Positions 27,866 through 36,168 of a stretch of 64,000 bases of DNA are shown one piece after another. Made by a program: the position numbers and the translations under genes. Within the stretch, counting starts at the first letter, position 1; every line of letters starts with the position of its first letter. The notes beneath the pieces are model-generated. The model saw nothing but the letters and a program-made list of their open reading frames with translations. It was not told the origin of the DNA and did no database searches. Origin of the DNA: Ferrovibrio sp046297595 (GTDB lineage Bacteria; Pseudomonadota; Alphaproteobacteria; Ferrovibrionales; Ferrovibrionaceae); contig NZ_JBKBHT010000007.1 in NCBI RefSeq assembly GCF_046297595.1, positions 1-64,000 on the forward strand, given 5' to 3'.

Positions 27866-27906
27866 CTCGGAGGGCCTGGTAGGCGACGAACTCGGCGTGG
27901 GCCGGC

Positions 27907-28299
27907 TTAATGCGGGGCCAAGGCCTGTTCGATGGTCTGGAACAGGGTGACATGCGATAGCGGCTTGTCGAGCAGGGCCAGCGCACCCAGTTCGGATGCC
28001 TGGTTCTGCAGGATGGCATCGCGCTTGCCGGTGATCAGGATGGTAGCCGGCACATTGCCCCGGTCGCGCATGGCCTGCATCAGCTGGATTCCGGTCATGT
28101 TGGGCATATGAACATCGAGAATCAGGCAGCAGTGCGACAGATCCGGATCGGCCGCCAGGAACCGTTCGCCGGATTCGAAATCCCGCACGACATAACGCCG
28201 CACCTGCAGCAGTGCCTTGAGCGAGTCACGAACGACATCGTCATCGTCGACGACGTAGATCAGAGGCTCTTGGATCGGGATTTCGGACCGGGATTCCAT
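27907..28299 (-). CDS. Single-domain response regulator (FixT-like candidate)
   Basis: The 130-residue protein is one receiver domain with no output domain. Acidic pocket DDDD near residue 18, phospho-acceptor Asp in LILDVHMP near 61, switch Thr in ILITGK and Lys in LLDKPLS are all present, so it should be phosphorylatable. It is the last gene after fixL and fixJ, 47 bases beyond fixJ. In Caulobacter a lone receiver, FixT, at the fixLJK locus inhibits FixL as a feedback device and carries an Fe-S cluster on cysteines. Here only an adjacent Cys pair (SHCCLILD) is seen. A FixT-like role is inference from context. It could instead be a CheY-like or phosphate-sink protein. Confidence 0.75.
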   Translation of the reverse strand: MESRSEIPIQEPLIYVVDDDDVVRDSLKALLQVRRYVVRDFESGERFLAADPDLSHCCLILDVHMPNMTGIQLMQAMRDRGNVPATILITGKRDAILQNQASELGALALLDKPLSHVTLFQTIEQALAPH

Positions 28300-28346
28300 G
28301 ATGATCAGAGGATACCGGTCCGGCCCTGCATTACAATTAAGGAAGA

Positions 28347-28979
28347 TTACCTAGCATCCGCCGGATCGCTGCCGGGGAAGCCGGCGGCCAGGGCCATCCG
28401 GATCAGGTGCGAGAGGCTGTCGGCCGCCATTTTCTTCATCAGGTTGGCGCGATGGATTTCCACCGTGCGGGGGCTAATGTTCAACTGAAAGGCGATCACC
28501 TTGTTTGGATTGCCAATGATCAGCTGTTGCAGGATGTCGCGTTCGCGGCCGGTGAGGCTGGCGATCCGGGCACGCGCATCGGCGGCGTCCACATCGGACA
28601 GCAGGCCGGCTGGCGCGGTTTGCAGCGTGCGCGTCACGGCCTCCAGGATGGCGGCATTGCTATAAGGCTTCTCGATGAAGTCTGCGGCTCCCGCCTTCAT
28701 GGCGCGCACGGCCAGGGCAACATCGCCATGGCCGGTCACCACAATCACCGGCAGGCTGATGTTGCCGGCACGCAGATGCTCCAGCAGGGCGATGCCGTCC
28801 ATGCCGGGCATACGCATGTCGATGATGGCACAGCCGCTGGCCACCGGCCGATACCCGAGCAGGAAGGCCTCGGCCGAGGCGAAGGCCACCGCCTCCATGC
28901 CCTTGGCCATCAGCAGGGCAGCAAGGGAATCACGGACGAATTCGTCATCGTCGACGATAAAAACAATCGGCTTGGTCAT
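28347..28979 (-). CDS. fixJ: Response regulator FixJ
   Basis: FixJ is the DNA-binding partner of FixL; its phosphorylated form activates fixK and other low-oxygen genes. The 210-residue protein has an N-terminal receiver (phospho-Asp in AIIDMRMPGMDG near residue 54, Thr in VVTGHGDV, Lys in IEKPYS) and a C-terminal LuxR-type HTH (LTGRERDILQQLIIGNPNKV, then ISPRTVEIHRANLMKKM). VTGHGDVALAVRAMKAGA is typical of the FixJ/NarL-FixJ group. The start overlaps the last base of the fixL stop, so the genes are translationally coupled. Its natural target is probably the Crp/Fnr-family gene next door. Confidence 0.9.
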   Translation of the reverse strand: MTKPIVFIVDDDEFVRDSLAALLMAKGMEAVAFASAEAFLLGYRPVASGCAIIDMRMPGMDGIALLEHLRAGNISLPVIVVTGHGDVALAVRAMKAGAADFIEKPYSNAAILEAVTRTLQTAPAGLLSDVDAADARARIASLTGRERDILQQLIIGNPNKVIAFQLNISPRTVEIHRANLMKKMAADSLSHLIRMALAAGFPGSDPADAR

Positions 28980-30424
28980 TATGCTTGTGTCTCGATGGCC
29001 TTCACCGGCAGGCGGAAACGGAAAATGCTGCCGCCATCGGGGTTCGGTTCGGCCCAGAGCCGACCGCCATGGGATTCGATGATCGAATGGCTGATCGACA
29101 GGCCGATACCCATGCCATCCTTCTTGCTGGTAACGAAGGGCTTGAACAGGCCGGCAGCGATTTCCGGCCCGATGCCGGGTCCGGTATCGGCGACGACGAC
29201 CTCCTGATGATCATCATCGGCGAATGTGCGGATCGTCAGTTCGCGGCGGCTCGATTCACGCAGGGCCTCGACGGCGTTGCGCACCAGGTTCACCACCACC
29301 TGCTGGATCTGGATCTTGTCAATCTCAACCGGACCAAGGCTGTTATCGAGATCAAAGCGCACCTGGATGGCGTCGACCTTGGCACCGATGGTGGCCAGAT
29401 TGCTGGCCTCGATTACCAAGCGATTCAGGTCCTCCGGATTGCGCTCCACCGGGCCCTTCTCGACAAAGCTGCGCAGGCGCCGGATGATCTGTCCCGCCCG
29501 CTCCGCCTGCCCCACTGCCTTGGCAATGAATTCCGGCACCTGCGGCGGTACGTCGCTGCCGGCGGTTTCCATCATCTGCCGGGCGGCTTCCGCGTAATTC
29601 ATGATCGCGGTCAGCGGCTGGTTGAGTTCATGTGCCAGCGAGGATGAAAGCTGTCCCATGGCACTGAGGCGCGAGATATGCACCAGTTCAGCCGTCAGCT
29701 CGCGCACCCGTCGCTCGGCCTGATGCCGTTCGGTGATGTCGCGAATCACGCCGATGAAGCCGGCGCTGCCATTGGCACCGCGCATTTCACCGATCGACAG
29801 GTCGATGGGAAAAACCGTACCGTTCTTGTGTTGCGCCTCCACCTCGCGGCCGGTGCCGATGATCTTGGCCTTGCCGGTGGAATGGTAGTTATGCAGGTAC
29901 CCGTCATGCTCCCGGCGATAAGGCTGCGGCATCAGGATATTGACGTTCTGCCCGATCACCTCCATGGCGCGATAGCCAAAGATGCGCTCGGCTGCGCGGT
30001 TGAAGACCTCGATCCGCCCTTCCGGCGTGATGGCAATGATGGCGTCATGCGCACTGTCAATCAGCGCGCGGAAACGTTCGGCGGCCTGCTGCTCGATGAC
30101 TTCGCTGCGCGCGCGCCTGGCCACCTCGCTGTCCAGCGCAGCCGTGTGCTCCTGCACATCGCGTTGCACGATGCCTATCCGGTGCTGCAGCCATGCGAAG
30201 ATTCCCAGCAGCGCGACCGTCACGCTCAGGCCAATCACAGGCCAACGGGCATCCTCTCCGGTCTCGCGGTATGCGATATAGGAGAGACCGAGGCCGATCG
30301 CCGCCGTGGCGATCATGATGAATGGAATCTGCAGGCGAGACATTCTGAAACGGCTGGCTTCCGGCTGGCTGGTGGAGCTGATTCTCCACATCTCAAAACG
30401 AGATTCGTGTTTACTCGATAACAA
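28979..30424 (-). CDS. fixL: Oxygen-sensing histidine kinase FixL (heme PAS)
   Basis: FixL autophosphorylates when oxygen leaves the heme of its PAS domain. The 481-residue protein has two N-terminal membrane helices (about 33-50 and 60-77), then a PAS domain that matches heme-binding FixL: proximal ligand candidate His173 (REHDGYLHNY) and distal Arg193 (IIGTGREVE) are exactly 20 residues apart, like His200 and Arg220 of Bradyrhizobium FixL. VFPIDLSIGEMRG closes the domain. The kinase core has phospho-His265 (LAHELNQPLTAI), an N box (VVNLVRNAVEAL) and G boxes (DTGPGIGPEI, GMGIGLSIS). Several in-frame ATGs near the 5' end leave the exact start open. Confidence 0.92.
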   Translation of the reverse strand: MLSSKHESRFEMWRISSTSQPEASRFRMSRLQIPFIMIATAAIGLGLSYIAYRETGEDARWPVIGLSVTVALLGIFAWLQHRIGIVQRDVQEHTAALDSEVARRARSEVIEQQAAERFRALIDSAHDAIIAITPEGRIEVFNRAAERIFGYRAMEVIGQNVNILMPQPYRREHDGYLHNYHSTGKAKIIGTGREVEAQHKNGTVFPIDLSIGEMRGANGSAGFIGVIRDITERHQAERRVRELTAELVHISRLSAMGQLSSSLAHELNQPLTAIMNYAEAARQMMETAGSDVPPQVPEFIAKAVGQAERAGQIIRRLRSFVEKGPVERNPEDLNRLVIEASNLATIGAKVDAIQVRFDLDNSLGPVEIDKIQIQQVVVNLVRNAVEALRESSRRELTIRTFADDDHQEVVVADTGPGIGPEIAAGLFKPFVTSKKDGMGIGLSISHSIIESHGGRLWAEPNPDGGSIFRFRLPVKAIETQA

Positions 30425-30538
30425 CCGAGAGAGCCATTGATCTGCAAGCTTTTTTTAGGGAAACCGACCCGTCCGCCGCTCTGGCCAATTGCGTGGAATC
30501 CCCCTACAGATAAAAAGATGCATATGGGGGTGAGGCGG

Positions 30539-30890
30539 ATGCGCGGTGTTGCCACAGCCATTCTGCTGGCCATGCTGGCCGGCGGATGCCGATGCCTGGT
30601 TCACGCGGGTCGACGCGGATCGTGACGGATTCGTCACGGTCAACGAACTGACGCTGATCCGGCGCAGCCTCGATCCGACGGAGCCGGTTCCTGCTTCCCG
30701 GACCGCCAGCCGCGGACGCAGAACAACGATCATCGACCGTTCGCCCGATCCGGTGATGGCGGCGGACGCCAACCTCGATTTCAGGGTCAGCGCGGGGGAA
30801 TTCCGCCTGCTCAGCGAAAAACGTTATGCCCTGAAAGCTCGCGAAGGTGCGCCGGATCGCATGATCGTCATGGCCGAATGCCGGCGCTAA
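30539..30890 (+). pseudogene. EF-hand protein gene with apparent frameshift after the signal peptide
   Basis: The frame starting ATG at 30539 encodes a good signal peptide (MRGVATAILLAMLAGG) but then leaves any sensible sequence and stops at 30625. The next frame over, open from about 30546 to 30890, encodes DADAWF and then two EF-hand loops: DADRDGFVTVNE (a perfect canonical loop) and DANLDFRVSAGE. A loss of two bases (or gain of one) near 30585 would join signal peptide and EF-hands as AMLAGA-DADAWF. So the gene is either broken, mis-sequenced or rescued by slippage. If intact it would be a small calcium-binding periplasmic protein of about 115 residues. It lies divergent from fixL. Confidence 0.6.
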
Positions 30891-30897
30891 TGACCAC

Positions 30898-31617
30898 CTA
30901 GGCGACGCGCTGAACCTGCTGTACCGGGCCATCGGCGAAATCCACCGCGGCTTCCGAGTGCAGCAGGGTGGAATCGAAAACCGGCAGGTCGGTATGCTGC
31001 GGCCCGATCAACAACCCGATCTCGGTGCAGCCGAGGATAACGGCATCGGCGCCGGCGGCACGGCCGCGCTCGATCACGTCCAGATAACCCTGGCGCGATT
31101 GCGACCGGATAATGCCGCAGCACAGCTCGTCGAAGATCACGTCATGCACCAGGCCACGGTCGGTCGCCTCGGGCACCAGCGCCTCGATGCCAAACCGTTC
31201 GGCCAGACGGGCGCGATAAAAATCCTGTTCCATCGTGTAGCGAGTGGCGAGCAACAGCGGACGTTTGGCGCCGGCATCGGTCAGCGCGCGGCCCACCACG
31301 TCGGCAATATGGATCAGCGGCACGCCGGCCTTTTCTGCCACCGCATCAGCTACCTTGTGCATGGTGTTGGTGCAGATCAGCAGGCAATCGGCGCCAGCAT
31401 CGGCGAGCTGTCGCCCGATCTGCGCCAGCGTGTCGGCGGCGAGGTCCCAGCGGCCGGCCTGCTGCAGGGCCACGATGCGGCTGAAATCCACCGAGCGCAG
31501 CAGGATCTCGGCCGAGGCCAGCCCGCCATGGCGGCGACGCACCGCTTCGTTGATCTGGCGGTAATAGACCGCCGTGCTTTCCCAGCTCATCCCGCCGATC
31601 AGGCCGATGGTTTTCAT
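30898..31617 (-). CDS. Aspartate/glutamate racemase family protein
   Basis: This is a PLP-independent amino-acid racemase of about 239 residues, of the aspartate/glutamate racemase (YgeA/RacX-like) family. The N-terminus MKTIGLIGGMSWESTAVYYR is characteristic. The two catalytic cysteines lie in CTNTMHK (about residue 83) and GCTEIGLL (about 194). The ATG at 31617 follows GAGGGGTGTC and is preferred to one four codons upstream. Preferred substrate is unknown; broad-specificity members act on several amino acids. It is divergent from an Lrp-type regulator, which may control it. Confidence 0.88.
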   Translation of the reverse strand: MKTIGLIGGMSWESTAVYYRQINEAVRRRHGGLASAEILLRSVDFSRIVALQQAGRWDLAADTLAQIGRQLADAGADCLLICTNTMHKVADAVAEKAGVPLIHIADVVGRALTDAGAKRPLLLATRYTMEQDFYRARLAERFGIEALVPEATDRGLVHDVIFDELCCGIIRSQSRQGYLDVIERGRAAGADAVILGCTEIGLLIGPQHTDLPVFDSTLLHSEAAVDFADGPVQQVQRVA

Positions 31618-31694
31618 GACACCCCTCAAGGAATCGAAATCCGGCTGACAGTAGCCGGACAGGGGCGATAAATGCGTGCATTCTTGGGCGTCAA

Positions 31695-31750
31695 TTGACT
31701 AGAATGCGAGAAATAATTCCGGCTATATAGAGAAATACCGAATTATTTTC
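31695..31750. promoter_or_regulatory. AT-rich divergent promoter region with inverted repeat
   Basis: Between the racemase and the Lrp-type gene lie TTGACT (31695-31700, possible -35) and a 9-bp perfect inverted repeat, AAATAATTC at 31711-31719 and GAATTATTT at 31740-31748, separated by 20 bases. AT-rich dyads of this kind are usual Lrp-family targets, so autoregulation is likely. Confidence 0.4.
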
Positions 31751-31767
31751 GAATATCTGGCAGAAAC

Positions 31768-32229
31768 ATGCTTGAACCGCGCGACCGGAAGATTCTCGAT
31801 ATTTTACAAGAGGATGCTGCCATCCCCATCTCCGAACTGGCTGAGCGCTGCGCACTCTCGGTCTCGGCCTGCTGGCGGCGCATCCGGCGGCTGGAGGAGG
31901 ACGGCCTGATCGCCAAGCGCGTGGCCCTGCTGGACCGGCGCAAGGCGAAAGTGCCGACCACGGTGTTCGTCAGCGTGCGCACCTCGCGCCATTCCATGGA
32001 GTGGCTGGAGAAATTCCGCCAAGCCATCGCCGACATCCCCGAGATCGTCGAGGCCTATCGCCTGACCGGGGATATCGACTATCTGCTGCGCATCACCGTG
32101 CCGGATGTCGAAACCTACGATGCCGTCTACAAGCAGCTCATCTCGCGGCTGGATTTCACCGACATCTCCTCCTTCATCAGCATGGAGGAATTGAAATTCA
32201 CCACCGCGATCCCGACGAAATACGCCTAG
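31768..32229 (+). CDS. Lrp/AsnC-family transcriptional regulator
   Basis: The 153-residue protein has an N-terminal HTH (ISELAERCALSVSACWRRIRRLEEDGLIA) and a C-terminal RAM ligand-binding domain ending with the typical ISSFISMEELKFTTAIP. Such proteins sense amino acids. It lies divergent from an amino-acid racemase and its 3' end overlaps the 3' end of putA by four bases. A PutR-like role, activating proline use in response to proline, is plausible because such Lrp-type regulators often adjoin putA, but regulating the racemase is as likely. Confidence 0.88.
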   Translation: MLEPRDRKILDILQEDAAIPISELAERCALSVSACWRRIRRLEEDGLIAKRVALLDRRKAKVPTTVFVSVRTSRHSMEWLEKFRQAIADIPEIVEAYRLTGDIDYLLRITVPDVETYDAVYKQLISRLDFTDISSFISMEELKFTTAIPTKYA

Positions 32230-35200
32230 CCGATACTCATCAGGCTGGCATTGCCGCCGGCGGCGGCCGTGTTGGTGCTGATGCTGCGTTCCGCCACCAG
32301 GCCATGCAGGGGGTAGTCCGGATCGGCGACATAAACCGGCAGCACGATATCCGACTCATCAGCCAGTTGCCGGGTAAGCGCCAGCAAGGCATCGCGGTCG
32401 CCTTCGAACAGCACGGCCGAAGGCGGCGTGGCAGGTTCCGATATCTGCTGGCGCAGGTCATCGGGCAGGCTGTCGAGGAGCCCGGCAAAATCGGCGGCGT
32501 TGCGGATCAAGACACGATTGCCTGTGGCAAAGACCGCCCCAAGCTGCAGCTTCAGGCCCGCTTCGCTCTGCGGCGCGCATAACACGACGCCGCGCGGCAG
32601 CAGCAGATAGAGATTGCGCTCTCCCACCGGGCCGGGCAGCTCCGCCGCCGCTCCCACCGGACTTTGTACCGCCATCGCCATGCAGCGATCCGCGAGTCCC
32701 GCATCGCCGCGCTGGCGCAGCCAGCCGGCATATCGTTGCGCGATGGCGGGCGCCTCGCCCTTGATGGCGGTCGGTGGCGCGGATTGCAGCAGGCGATGCA
32801 GATAGAGCGGCCCGCCGGCTTTCGGTCCGGTGCCCGACAGGCCATGGCCGCCAAAAGGCTGCACGCCCACCACGGCACCGATGATGTTGCGATTCACATA
32901 GAGATTGCCCGTCGCGATGCGCCGGGTGACATGCGCAATGGTTTCATCGATGCGGCTGTGCAGGCCGAAGGTGAGGCCATAGCCGCTGGCATTGATGCGG
33001 TCGATCAGGGCGTCCAGGTCCTGCCGGCGGTAGCGCACCACATGCAGCACCGGACCGAACACCTCGCGCTGCAATTCGCCGATATCCTCCAGTTCGATCA
33101 GGGTCGGCGGCACAAAAGTACCGTGACGGGCCTGGGGTGGCAACGGTAGTTGCTCGATGCGCCGGCCCTTCGTGCGCATGGCATCGATATGGGCCTGGAT
33201 GTTGCGCCGGGCTTCGGCACTGATCACCGGACCGACATCGACCGACAGGCGATCAGGCAAACCAATGCAAAGTTCCGCCATCGCGCCTTTCAACATGGCC
33301 AGCACGCGGTCAGCGATATCCTCCTGCAGGCAGAGGACACGCAGGGCCGAACAGCGCTGGCCGGCGGAATCGAAGGCCGAGGCCAGAACATCGCCTACTA
33401 CCTGTTCGGGCAAAGCGGAGGAATCGACGATCATCGCATTCAGCCCGCCCGTCTCGGCAATGAAAGGCACCGGCCGGCCATCGGGATTGAGGCGTTGCGC
33501 CAGCTGTCGCTGGATAAAACGCGCCACGTCAGTGGAGCCCGTGAACATCACGCCGCGGATGCGCGGATCGGCCACCAGCGCTGCACCGGTTTCACCGGCA
33601 CCGGGCAGCAATTGCACCGCGCCGGGCGGCACCCCCGCCTCGCGCAGAATCAGCACCATCTGCATGGCGATCAGGGGCGTTTCTTCCGCCGGTTTCGCCA
33701 GCACCACGTTGCCGGCGGCAAGCGCGGCCGCCACCTGGCCAGTGAAGATCGCGAGCGGAAAATTCCACGGGCTGATGCAGGCCACGGGGCCAAGCGGGCG
33801 ATGACTGTCGGCGGCAAAGCCGGCGGCCTGATTTGCATAGTAGCGCAGGAAATCGACAGCCTCGCGCACCTCGCCAACAGCATTGGGCAGGGTCTTGCCG
33901 GCCTCGCGCACAATCAGGCCCAGCAGCTGCGGCATGCGGCTTTCCAGCAGGTCGGCGGCACGCAGCAGTGCCTGGCCGCGTTCACTTGCCGGCGTCGACT
34001 GCCAGATCGGCGCAGTCGCCACCGCCCTGTCGATGGCGGCCACAACCATATCCGGCACGGCCGTCACCACATGGCCAACGATATCGGCATGGTTGGCCGG
34101 ATTGCGCAGGGGCAGTGCTGGCCCCTCTTCCATCGTCATATCGGCCAGCAGCGGCGCGGCGTGCCAGACGACGTCATTGCTGGTCAACAGCGCCGCCGAG
34201 AGCGAAGCCAGCCGCTGCTCGTTGGCAAGATCCACGCCGGCGGAATTCGGCCGATCACTGAACATTTCGCGCGGCAGGGCAATTTTCGGATGCGGCGCGC
34301 CGACCGGCTGGATAGCCTGCGCGGCTTCCACCGGATCTGCGATCAATGCATCGACCGGAATGTCCTTGTTGGCGATCTGGTTCACGAAGGAGGTATTGGC
34401 ACCGTTTTCCAGCAGACGCCGCACCAGATAGGCCAGCAGGGTTTCATGCGTGCCGACCGGCGCATAGATGCGGCAGGGCCGGTTCAGCTTGCCGCGCCCC
34501 ACCACTTCTTCATACAGCGGCTCGCCCATGCCGTGCAGGCACTGGAATTCGTATTGCCCTGGATAATAATTCGCGCCGGCCATGGCATGGATGCTGGCGA
34601 GCGTATGGGCGTTATGGGTGGCGAATTGCGGATAGGCCGCATCGGGTGCTGACAGCAGCTTGCGCGCGCAGGCCAGATACGACACGTCGGTGTGAATCTT
34701 GCGGGTGAAAACGGGAAAGTCCTCCAGCCCGTCGAGCTGGGCGCGTTTGATCTCGCTGTCCCAGTATGCACCTTTCACCAGGCGGATCATCAGGTGGTGA
34801 CGGCTGCGCCGCGCCAGGTCGATCAGCCAGTCGATCACAAAGGGCGCACGTTTTTGATAGGCCTGCACCACGAACCCGATGCCGTTCCAGCCAGCCAGAT
34901 CGGCATCGAAGCAAAGCGATTCCAGAAGGTCGAGCGAGATTTCCAGCCGATCGGCCTCTTCGGCATCAATGTTCAGCCCGATGTCGTATTGCCGCGCCAG
35001 CAGAGCCAATGCCTTCAGGCGCGGCAGCAGTTCGGTCTTCACGCGCTCGATATTGGCGCGATTGTAGCGCGGATGCAGCGCCGAGAGTTTCACCGAGATG
35101 CCCGGGCCTTCATAGATGCCGCGTTTCGCTGCCGCGCGGCCGATGGCATGAATCGCCTGTTCGTAATCGGCGTAATACCGTGTGGCATCGGCGGCCGTGG

Positions 35201-36062
35201 TCGCCGCCTCGCCCAGCATGTCGTAGGAATAGCGGAAGCCCAACGCTTCCCATTTGCGGCTGTTGGCCAGTGCCTCGGCGATGGTCTGGCCCGTTACGAA
35301 CTGCTCGCCCATCATGCGCATGGCGATGTCGACGCCCTTGCGGATCAGCGGTTCGCCGCCCCTGGCGATCAGCTTGGTCAGCGCATTCGACAGCGACTTG
35401 CCGCTGCTGGTTGAGGCCAGCTTGCCGGTGATCAGCAAACCCCAGGTAGCGGCATTGACGAACAACGACGGGCTGTGGCCCAGATGTGCCTCCCAGTCGC
35501 CGACGCCGATCTTGTCGCGGATCAGGGCATCGCGCGTGGCGCGATCCGGGATACGCAGCAAGGCTTCGGCCAGGCACATCAGCGCCACGCCTTCCTGGCT
35601 GGACAGTGCATATTCATGGATCAAGGCCTCGACGCCCCCGCCCTGGGCCTTGCCGCGCAGGGCCTGGACCAGCTTGCGGGCGAGATCGCGCGCTGCCTGC
35701 GTCACGGCAGGCGGCTGACTGGCCTCGGCGATCAGCAACGGCAGACATTCCGTCTCGGGCCGGCGCCAGGCACCGGTGATGCGGGCGCGCAGCACGCTTT
35801 GCGGCTGTATGCCCTGGGCGAAATCGAGGAAGGGCATGATCGGGGCATCGGCCTGTATTTCGGCCGGTTCGGCAGCACCGCCGTCCAGGTGGGCCTGCCC
35901 CAGCAGGTCGCTGACATCCTGGCCGCGCTCGATGCGGTCCAGCACCGTGAGCAGGGCCTGCTTGATCACCCAGTGGGGCGTGCGGCCCAGCCCGTCGGCG
36001 GCCTGTTTCAGCCGTGCTTTCAGGTCGTCGTCGATCTTCACCCCTATGGTGGTCGTCGCCAT
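32226..36062 (-). CDS. putA: Trifunctional proline utilisation protein PutA
   Basis: PutA oxidises proline to glutamate in two steps and represses its own genes. The 1278-residue protein has an N-terminal ribbon-helix-helix (TTTIGVKIDDDLKARLKQAA). The proline dehydrogenase barrel follows at about residues 190-490 (LNIDAEEADRLEISLDL, VRLVKGAYWDSEIK, YEFQCLHGMGEPLYE). The P5C dehydrogenase has Glu870 (AETGG) and nucleophile Cys904 (GQRCSALR), 34 apart as in aldehyde dehydrogenases. A C-terminal ALDH-like segment (about 1080-1278) completes the trifunctional type B architecture. It converges with the Lrp-type gene. No putP is seen next to it. Confidence 0.96.
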   Translation of the reverse strand: MATTTIGVKIDDDLKARLKQAADGLGRTPHWVIKQALLTVLDRIERGQDVSDLLGQAHLDGGAAEPAEIQADAPIMPFLDFAQGIQPQSVLRARITGAWRRPETECLPLLIAEASQPPAVTQAARDLARKLVQALRGKAQGGGVEALIHEYALSSQEGVALMCLAEALLRIPDRATRDALIRDKIGVGDWEAHLGHSPSLFVNAATWGLLITGKLASTSSGKSLSNALTKLIARGGEPLIRKGVDIAMRMMGEQFVTGQTIAEALANSRKWEALGFRYSYDMLGEAATTAADATRYYADYEQAIHAIGRAAAKRGIYEGPGISVKLSALHPRYNRANIERVKTELLPRLKALALLARQYDIGLNIDAEEADRLEISLDLLESLCFDADLAGWNGIGFVVQAYQKRAPFVIDWLIDLARRSRHHLMIRLVKGAYWDSEIKRAQLDGLEDFPVFTRKIHTDVSYLACARKLLSAPDAAYPQFATHNAHTLASIHAMAGANYYPGQYEFQCLHGMGEPLYEEVVGRGKLNRPCRIYAPVGTHETLLAYLVRRLLENGANTSFVNQIANKDIPVDALIADPVEAAQAIQPVGAPHPKIALPREMFSDRPNSAGVDLANEQRLASLSAALLTSNDVVWHAAPLLADMTMEEGPALPLRNPANHADIVGHVVTAVPDMVVAAIDRAVATAPIWQSTPASERGQALLRAADLLESRMPQLLGLIVREAGKTLPNAVGEVREAVDFLRYYANQAAGFAADSHRPLGPVACISPWNFPLAIFTGQVAAALAAGNVVLAKPAEETPLIAMQMVLILREAGVPPGAVQLLPGAGETGAALVADPRIRGVMFTGSTDVARFIQRQLAQRLNPDGRPVPFIAETGGLNAMIVDSSALPEQVVGDVLASAFDSAGQRCSALRVLCLQEDIADRVLAMLKGAMAELCIGLPDRLSVDVGPVISAEARRNIQAHIDAMRTKGRRIEQLPLPPQARHGTFVPPTLIELEDIGELQREVFGPVLHVVRYRRQDLDALIDRINASGYGLTFGLHSRIDETIAHVTRRIATGNLYVNRNIIGAVVGVQPFGGHGLSGTGPKAGGPLYLHRLLQSAPPTAIKGEAPAIAQRYAGWLRQRGDAGLADRCMAMAVQSPVGAAAELPGPVGERNLYLLLPRGVVLCAPQSEAGLKLQLGAVFATGNRVLIRNAADFAGLLDSLPDDLRQQISEPATPPSAVLFEGDRDALLALTRQLADESDIVLPVYVADPDYPLHGLVAERSISTNTAAAGGNASLMSIG

Positions 36063-36168
36063 GCACTGTCTCCCGGTGCAGCCGGACGAGACCCACTCGT
36101 CAGGCGCAACCGTTATCCAGAAAAAGGCGCAACCCTGTCAAGTATACAGGCGCAACCTATGGCCTGCT

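Noticed and set aside
33150..34652. Long open frame of about 500 codons on the plus strand inside putA
   Set aside because: It lies wholly opposite a well-supported putA and has the low-complexity His/Gln/Arg-rich composition typical of antisense frames in high-GC DNA.
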